Shown one piece after another: positions 19,901 through 21,263 of a stretch of 21,263 bases of DNA. The notes below the pieces were generated by a model. That model worked only from the letters and a program-made list of their open reading frames with translations, was not told the origin of the DNA and made no database searches. The stretch spans positions 66,442-87,704 of the forward strand of contig JH152841.1 of NCBI GenBank assembly GCA_000226015.1, read 5' to 3'. The position numbers and the translations under genes are program-made. The DNA is from Mnemiopsis leidyi. Taxonomy: Eukaryota > Ctenophora > Tentaculata > Lobata > Bolinopsidae. The first letter of the stretch is position 1; each line of letters opens with the position of its first letter.

Positions 19901-20703
19901 TTCAAACTGTACTACTTCCCTGCTAATGCTAAAACACAACTTTTGAATGCCTCATTTCAAACTGTACTACTTCCCTGCTAATGCTGAGTACAAGGTGACA
20001 ATAGGGATCTAGTAAAAGTTTTTACATATCTGGTGCAAACATCACCCTACGTCAACTGTCAACTGTTAATTATGAAATCCATTAACCTGTACTCAGTAGT
20101 ACACACTCTTTCTATAGAAATATAGTAGTATAGTAGTATAGCAGTATAGCAGTATAGTAGTATAGTAGTATAGTAGTATAGTAGTATAGTAGTATAGTAG
20201 TATAGTAGTATAGCAGTATAGTAGTATAGTAGTATAGTAGTATAGTAGTATAGTAGTATAGAAGTATAGTAGTATAGTAGTATAGTACACACTACACAGA
20301 CTCTGTATTTACCTTGGTGGAAGAAGACCTTCTCCCTCCACCACATGATAAGGGTTGTACAAGACCTGTCCTATTTGAAACCAGTTGTCGGTCACAAGAC
20401 GACGTGCCAAGTCATAGGACATGTAAAGTTGGAGCAAACCCTCCTTATCCTGCTGCTGTTCAACACTTTGCTGACTAGGACTCTACTGAGCGTATGTAAA
20501 TTGGAGATGTGGACAAAAAGGGGGATTTGAGGCGGGAAATCAGAAAACAAACCGTAGAGATATACACAGGAAATCAGAAAACAAAACGTGGAGATATACA
20601 CAGGATACGCAGGATATATACACGTCACGATCACAACATTCCCGGAAAATCTACTACCCTCTCTTGATGCTCGGTTAAATATTTGTAGCGCTGGATCGGA
20701 CAT
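745..20703 (-). CDS. Long coiled-coil protein gene, 20 exons, 3' end beyond the window
   Basis: I do not recognise the family. Exons in transcript order: 20703-20638, 20482-20313, 19424-19379, 14309-14247, 12889-12785, 12687-12595, 12432-12295, 11528-11410, 5379-5283, 4951-4871, 4630-4490, 4061-3960, 3583-3493, 3331-3192, 3027-2881, 2240-2076, 1808-1644, 1346-1211, 1067-973, 847-745. Every junction keeps frame: most are phase 0, with AG|T, AG|G, T|GC and G|GG at the four split codons. About 754 residues are visible. Residues 1 to about 95 are non-coiled. After that nearly every exon is a leucine/glutamate/lysine-rich heptad segment (for example LEIEQLRQELHE, LLEEELKEGEVRR), as in golgin, centrosomal or myosin-tail-like rods. 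There is no motor domain. The last visible exon ends on a good donor (GAGG|gtaagg), so more exons lie to the left. Two GPCR genes sit inside its largest introns on the other strand. The function is unknown; a cytoskeletal, Golgi or centrosomal scaffold is inferred only from the coiled coil. Confidence 0.8.
1397..1540. repeat. 24-bp tandem repeat, six units
   Basis: Units start at 1397, 1421, 1445, 1469, 1493 and 1517, with core gacacgggaagaatttttgt. The outer units are diverged and the inner ones nearly identical. It lies in the intron between exons 17 and 18 of the coiled-coil gene. The multiple-of-three period makes chance open frames on both strands. Confidence 0.92.
2327..2370. repeat. 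Perfect 44-bp palindrome followed by a T run
   Basis: Two 22-bp arms (ACCATCCTTCACTGATTTG... and ...CAAATCAGTGAAGGATGGT) meet at a TTATAA centre with no spacer. Six Ts follow on the plus strand. It is in the intron between exons 15 and 16 of the coiled-coil gene. Confidence 0.95.
2674..2876. repeat. 36-bp tandem repeat abutting a splice donor
   Basis: Units start at about 2674, 2710, 2772, 2808 and 2844, plus one shortened 26-bp unit at 2746, all built on cacacgatgattgatgacac. On the gene strand the array begins about six bases inside the intron, after the exon that ends at 2881. Confidence 0.9.
3631..3823. mobile_element. Pogo/Tigger-like MITE with TA-bounded terminal inverted repeats
   Basis: The left end reads TACAGCAAAACCGAGCTATT. 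The reverse complement of the right end reads TACAGTAAAACCTCTATTTA. Both continue into TTTACCG and CCTC, with TA at each tip as expected for Tc1/mariner-superfamily target duplications. Internally an 86-bp stretch (starting near 3665 and near 3751) is duplicated, including a second copy of the right-end sequence at about 3724-3738. There is no transposase. It is intronic, between exons 12 and 13 of the coiled-coil gene. Confidence 0.75.
5283..5379 (-). CDS. Coiled-coil gene exon 9, with a GC donor or a longer alternative end
   Basis: The exon starts with G, completing the AG left by the exon 6 kb upstream. This shows that the large intron is crossed in frame. It encodes LEEEMNSMENTNTELKNVIN and more heptads, ending LLEQ. 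The coiled-coil ends at CAG|gcaaga, a typical GC-AG donor. The reading frame stays open for 13 more codons to a canonical GT donor at 5244 (TTC|gtaaga), giving a non-coiled insert ARNRSNFRSYALF. Both ends leave phase 0, so either, or alternative use of both, is compatible with exon 10. Confidence 0.75.
5380..6117. other. Upstream flank of the LDLa receptor, no gene seen
   Basis: This is AT-rich intronic DNA of the coiled-coil gene. It holds a short repeat of tatcaggattatcttta at about 5636-5672 and no recognisable exon. Any promoter of the LDLa receptor must lie here. No clear TATA box could be singled out. Confidence 0.6.
6118..6175 (+). CDS. First coding exon of the LDLa receptor: signal peptide
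   Basis: ATG at 6118 opens MQQYFIACFFLGIA, a good secretory signal core, and ends AAAG|gtgagt in phase 1. It joins an acceptor at 6318 (pyrimidine-rich tract, then aagtag|AGGCACG) to give KEARSLDFPEP in frame. The competing model starts at 6242 or 6257 without splicing. That one reads MKLHRWSPVFFISFLCL, also signal-like, and runs into the same exon in the same frame. Both may be real alternative starts. Confidence 0.55.
6118..10685 (+). CDS. LDLa-containing, LGR/RXFP-like GPCR with a frameshift in ICL2
   Basis: Exons 6118-6175, 6318-6566, 7002-8017 and 8155-10685 give about 1283 residues if the frameshift is ignored. Order: signal peptide; two cysteine modules of the PCC...CVDYR chitin-binding-like type (about residues 34-165); a long cysteine-rich ectodomain; LDLa modules at about 440-460 (CDGMNDCLDGSDE), 702-729 (CDLVDDCWDMSDE) and 735-766; then seven TM segments. 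TM2 (GDFFRGVYLVLL), TM3 (WRTGGIC...GSQASLFAMT), TM6 (FFCWVPF) and TM7 (FLLPLNSVINPVI) match the glycoprotein-hormone/relaxin receptor pattern. No leucine-rich repeats are present. The E/DRY site reads GYY. ECL2 is about 100 residues with NNT and NLS sequons and RRRRRE. TM1-3 and TM4-7 are in different frames, because the first ICL2 repeat unit is 44 bp instead of 42. The ligand is unknown. The gene lies antisense inside an intron of the coiled-coil gene. Confidence 0.85.
6318..6566 (+). CDS. LDLa receptor exon 2: first cysteine module
   Basis: The exon encodes KCYDDKG, LPDGTPP, CEPGYRPCCG and CTCVGCVDYR in order, ending in phase 1 at AAAG|gtatgt. The spacing resembles hevein/chitin-binding-like modules that I recall from invertebrate extracellular proteins. 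It has an NIT glycosylation sequon. Carbohydrate binding is inferred from this resemblance only. Confidence 0.7.
7002..8017 (+). CDS. LDLa receptor exon 3: second cysteine module and cysteine-rich ectodomain
   Basis: The acceptor acggtag|GTGGAG supplies the two bases that complete the glycine codon left by exon 2. The module KCGKHNPLPDG, CDPDGLTPCCFGG, CVDYRVVREL then parallels the module in exon 2, indicating an internal duplication. It is followed by about 270 residues rich in cysteine and N-glycosylation sites (NVS, NCS, NST, NET, NAS). These include CDEECDEPNCEDESDC, which is acidic and LDLa-like. The exon ends in phase 0 at TGCAAG|gtaaaa inside an LDLa module, whose second half begins exon 4. 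Confidence 0.8.
8155..10685 (+). CDS. LDLa receptor exon 4: LDLa modules plus whole 7TM domain, frame broken near 9557
   Basis: The acceptor ttccatag|GTACAC is in phase 0. The frame stays open through three LDLa modules and TM1-TM3, then ends at a TAG at 9664-9666. TM4 onward is open in another frame, from the second ICL2 repeat (about 9558) to TAA at 10683-10685. The two halves together give all seven TM segments with no missing part, so a 2-bp net insertion (or 1-bp deletion) in the repeat is the only defect seen. No canonical AATAAA lies close to the stop. CATAAA variants occur at about 10836 and 10938. Confidence 0.85.
9514..9641 (+). repeat. Coding minisatellite in ICL2 (units 44, 42, 42 bp)
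   Basis: Three tandem units start at 9514, 9558 and 9600 and encode KPPAQSGDDSSASR-like peptide just after TM3. Unit 1 ends agccgacc where units 2 and 3 end agccgc, making it 2 bp longer and shifting the frame. Units 2 and 3 are in frame with TM4-TM7. Unit 1 is in frame with TM1-TM3. Confidence 0.9.
10155..10256 (+). repeat. Coding minisatellite in ICL3 (45-bp units)
   Basis: Two 45-bp units and a partial third encode NPEEKTRTQTIPEDG, NPEEQTRTQTSPENE and NPEA between TM5 and TM6. The period is a multiple of three, and the product is hydrophilic and acidic, with threonines that could be phosphorylated. Confidence 0.88.
10467..10628 (+). repeat. Coding minisatellite in the receptor C-tail (33-bp units)
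   Basis: Four identical 33-bp units starting at 10497, 10530, 10563 and 10596 encode MKDKCEPILDR. A degenerate unit (DDKYTPILDK) precedes them, just after TM7. Each unit has one cysteine, a potential palmitoylation or disulfide site, and amphipathic helix character. Nucleotide identity between units suggests a recent expansion. Confidence 0.92.
10686..11409. other. 3' flank of the LDLa receptor, no gene seen
   Basis: A short direct repeat (acaaagctgtctg, about 10719-10748) lies just after the stop. I see no exon on either strand before the minus-strand exon ending at 11410. Confidence 0.6.
11410..14309 (-). CDS. Coiled-coil gene exons 4-8
   Basis: Five exons (14309-14247, 12889-12785, 12687-12595, 12432-12295, 11528-11410) encode the first part of the rod. 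The exons open EDPKLAEENEELQKL, ELLTARQESEEKAMEL, ALKECEEKEPGMNEDI, LSSFLSQTENDDLKKEL and ELQDQLARSEGDKGDD. All have canonical donors and pyrimidine-rich acceptors. The last one contains an acidic serine-rich break (GDKGDDSSDAGESR) that interrupts the heptads and would be a hinge. It ends in phase 2 (AG) immediately before the 6-kb intron that hosts the LDLa receptor gene. Confidence 0.8.
11555..12160. repeat. 14-bp minisatellite (AACATAACCATGGT), about 43 copies
   Basis: The array is about 600 bp of near-perfect 14-bp units, each carrying the 8-bp palindrome ACCATGGT. Variant units (CATAGT, CAATGGT, ACATAGT) cluster at the centre and right end. One interruption (aattaacaatag) is near 11901. 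It fills the intron between exons 7 and 8 of the coiled-coil gene. The unit has no stop codons on the minus strand in any frame, so it produces long spurious open frames. Confidence 0.95.
12890..14246. other. Intron of the coiled-coil gene with small repeats
   Basis: No exon is supported. It contains AT-rich near-repeats of cataatgataatgcatac (about 13608-13670) and a perfect 23-bp tandem duplication, tattcgagactagaatccaa plus gta, at 13784-13829. Confidence 0.6.
13784..13829. repeat. 23-bp tandem duplication
   Basis: Two identical 23-bp copies, 13784-13806 and 13807-13829, are followed by a partial third start (ta). Confidence 0.9.
14844..14861. repeat. Short interstitial telomere-like tract (CCCTAA)3
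   Basis: Three units of taaccc are followed by degenerate copies to about 14877. The tract is too short to act as a telomere. Such tracts often arise at repaired breaks or within repeats. Confidence 0.85.
15537..15955. mobile_element. Possible non-autonomous inverted-repeat element
   Basis: CCAGAAAAGACAC at 15537-15549 is matched in reverse complement at 15943-15955. Inside is a diverged direct repeat of about 100 bp with a 140-bp offset, sharing taaaatttgacgaggaatcc at 15691 and 15831. A shorter segment (cgtcaaatttta, 15586) lies in the opposite orientation. No target-site duplication is clear and no coding capacity is present. Confidence 0.4.
16496..16501 (+). promoter_or_regulatory. Possible TATA box of the single-exon GPCR
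   Basis: A TATAAA in the context cttttataaactg lies about 130 bp upstream of the start codon. The surrounding DNA is AT-rich, so chance occurrence is possible. Confidence 0.3.
16628..17839 (+). CDS. Divergent rhodopsin-class (class A) GPCR, single exon
   Basis: The gene encodes 403 residues from ATG 16628, in a good initiation context (aagccATGG), to TAA 17837-17839. A short extracellular N-terminus has one NTS sequon (residue 18). TM1 lies at about 35-57. TM2 at about 68-88 contains the conserved aspartate (FCDGFMG, D79). TM3 at about 115-138 ends in VARTIKI, where the DRY arginine is kept but D and Y are not. TM4 is near 150-172, TM5 near 224-250, TM6 near 272-300 and TM7 near 318-340. TM7 ends INPFIIVF, keeping NP but losing the tyrosine. 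A charged tail of about 60 residues follows. No ligand class is recognisable. It is antisense inside a 5.1-kb intron of the coiled-coil gene and is not closely similar to the LDLa receptor. A possible 5'UTR acceptor (cttatag) lies just upstream. Confidence 0.88.
   Translation: MDKMDSKGMRPPGKPRKNTSRDGLSEKTDRFSDIDLAFAIIDCLPCLPIILLNLAVVKYYKKEYKKFVPSMYLLMSFCDGFMGVFVLLRSALLTHFFLTDTYVRNILDSGASHLLFTSTVLVLLFYRISIYVNVLLCVARTIKIKLPFYRIITKFALFSVLLYTLVWMSVVGYEYSHIAENSDGKGTLKYIVSWRLGAIIGHKVQVTYDSPKVEEDTPSYYGITTLFIIILIPFIIPCICCVICLIILARSLKKSSSISRNSSSNQKHVTITVTWLTLLFVVCNSLSTVYFLIADFIVQLVLGKDLGNADDYIDPLLSLTFPLLNAAINPFIIVFRSRELRDGLKSTLTLQLKKGSGGKVGHVPEAVRSTAVLQARREVGGDQDMDIVENVNLPMEPIKPELN
17901..17906 (+). 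terminator. Polyadenylation signal of the single-exon GPCR
   Basis: A canonical AATAAA lies 62 bp after the stop codon, implying a short 3'UTR. It is the first such hexamer downstream. Confidence 0.55.
17907..19378. other. Right part of the intron hosting the single-exon GPCR, no gene seen
   Basis: I see no exon on either strand. Around 18750-18895 an imperfect inverted pair (tttggcaagatttgacaat and attgtcaaaatttggcaaa) suggests a decayed repeat. Confidence 0.5.
19379..19424 (-). CDS. Coiled-coil gene exon 3, short linker exon
   Basis: This 46-nt exon lies between a good acceptor (tttatttcag) and a strong donor (CAACAG|gtacgt). It completes a serine codon from exon 2, then encodes SVVDSLSSKQGASQQ and ends in phase 0, matching exon 4. 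It is short and low-complexity, so the support is mainly splice sites plus phase. Confidence 0.55.
19874..19983. repeat. Perfect 55-bp tandem duplication
   Basis: Two identical 55-bp copies (19874-19928, 19929-19983) begin ctaaaacacaacttttgaat. They lie in the intron between exons 2 and 3 of the coiled-coil gene. Perfect identity implies a recent event. Confidence 0.95.
20121..20286. repeat. 8-bp tandem repeat (TATAGTAG), about 20 copies
   Basis: The array is nearly uniform with a few tatagcag or tatagaag variants. It ends about 27 bp from the donor of exon 2 (on the gene strand, it starts shortly after the donor). Confidence 0.93.
20313..20482 (-). CDS. Coiled-coil gene exon 2: non-coiled N-terminal segment
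   Basis: The exon is 170 nt, from an acceptor ending ...ctcagtag to the donor CCAAG|gtaaat. It encodes a stretch unlike the rest of the protein, with an SPSQQSVEQQQ linker followed by YDLARRLVTDNWFQIGQ and a proline-rich end. Its aromatic and hydrophobic content suggests a small folded or amphipathic-helix region before the rod, perhaps a membrane- or partner-binding head. It ends in phase 2 (AG), completed by the T that starts exon 3. Using the earlier ctcag as acceptor would put TAG in frame, so the acceptor is probably the tag three bases further on. Confidence 0.65.
20638..20703 (-). CDS. Probable first coding exon of the coiled-coil gene
   Basis: This 22-codon exon begins MSDPALQIFNRASREG and ends GGGAAT|gttgtg. 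It joins in phase 0 to the exon at 20482-20313. It is the furthest-upstream open segment with an ATG that fits the chain. A TATA-like element and CCAAT and E-box motifs lie 40-105 bp further upstream. A weaker alternative donor (GAGAGG|gtagtag) would break phase. The exon is inferred from open frame and phase only, so it could be replaced by another 5' exon outside the window. Confidence 0.55.
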
Positions 20704-20740
20704 ACAGGAGACTCGACCAATGAGAAGGCATGGTAATTAT

Positions 20741-20808
20741 CACGTGACGGTAATTAGCCAATGACCATGGAGTGCACGTCCCTGTGAATTTAGTCCATTA
20801 TATAATTT
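20741..20808 (-). promoter_or_regulatory. Possible promoter of the coiled-coil gene
   Basis: Read on the minus strand, a TATATAA-like element lies at about 20798-20805. It is roughly 100 bp upstream of the candidate ATG at 20703, a spacing that leaves room for a short 5'UTR. A CACGTG E-box lies at 20741-20746, and a CCAAT on the plus strand (ATTGG on the gene strand) at 20758-20762. All are short motifs that occur by chance in AT-rich DNA. Confidence 0.3.
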
Positions 20809-21107
20809 TGTTTAGTTGAGTGCACGGTGCTATATTATTAGCTGCAGGAATGAAGGGACATTGGACAGATTGCCTAATCGTGCAATCAATTCATAGGACG
20901 GTTTGAGAGGTCTACACAGTTACACAGACTACATTAACTTACATTGAAGTATAGGACTGGTAGGGATTGTACACTACACGGCCTTTTTCTTCTTTCTCCA
21001 GAGAAATTTAAGTACTTCTCGGATATGACAAGTTGAGTAATGCTCGGGAATACGAGTTAAATAGCGTAGGTTTTCAAATATAGTACATGGATTGCCGCTA
21101 CACAAGC

Positions 21108-21138
21108 ACGCACGCATACACACACACACACACACGCA

Positions 21139-21219
<81 letters not shown>

Positions 21220-21240
21220 CACACTACACTACACTACACA
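21108..21240. repeat. CA microsatellite with ACACT tail
   Basis: About 50 CA dinucleotides are interrupted by a few CG and GC steps, followed by acactacactacac units near the window edge. It lies upstream of the coiled-coil gene. Confidence 0.95.
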
Positions 21241-21263
21241 CGAACTACGACTACGACACACGA

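Noticed and set aside
20059..20346. Minus-strand open frames of repeated tyrosine, threonine and leucine
   Set aside because: Translation of the 8-bp TATAGTAG repeat; only the exon at 20313-20482 beside it is supported.
20974..21213. Open frame of alternating cysteine and valine
   Set aside because: Translation of the CA microsatellite.

Overview
The window is from an intron-rich animal (metazoan) nuclear genome. It has spliced genes with GT-AG introns, rhodopsin-class GPCRs, LDL-receptor class A modules, abundant micro- and minisatellites, DNA-transposon remnants and a short CCCTAA (animal telomere-type) tract. The N-terminal cysteine modules of the large receptor (PCC...CVDYR type) resemble ones I recall from invertebrates such as cnidarians and amphioxus. 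I cannot name the species or phylum.

Layout. One long minus-strand gene spans almost the whole window. Its probable start codon is at 20703, at least 20 exons chain with compatible splice phases down to 745, and it continues off the left edge. It encodes a largely coiled-coil protein, about 754 residues visible, which I cannot assign to a named family. Its two largest introns each hold a complete GPCR gene on the opposite (plus) strand. The 6.0 kb intron (5380-11409) holds a four-exon receptor at 6118-10685, with two chitin-binding-like cysteine modules, at least three LDLa repeats and a glycoprotein-hormone/relaxin-receptor-like 7TM domain but no leucine-rich repeats. The 5.1 kb intron (14310-19378) holds a single-exon divergent class A GPCR at 16628-17839.

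The most striking object is the LDLa receptor. Three of its cytoplasmic segments (ICL2, ICL3, C-tail) have each been expanded by a different coding minisatellite: 42-44 bp, 45 bp and 33 bp. The first unit of the ICL2 repeat is 44 rather than 42 bp. This throws TM1-3 and TM4-7 into different frames, so this copy is a pseudogene allele, an assembly error, or a locus whose frame depends on repeat length. The receptor also lacks the usual E/DRY arginine.

The rest is intronic or flanking DNA. It holds many unrelated tandem repeats (periods 2, 8, 14, 20/21, 23, 24, 36, 55 and about 140 bp), a pogo/Tigger-like MITE with TA ends (3631-3823), a possible second inverted-repeat element (15537-15955) and a perfect 44-bp palindrome (2327-2370). 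No tRNA, rRNA or CRISPR array was seen. All splice models come from reading the sequence without transcript support.
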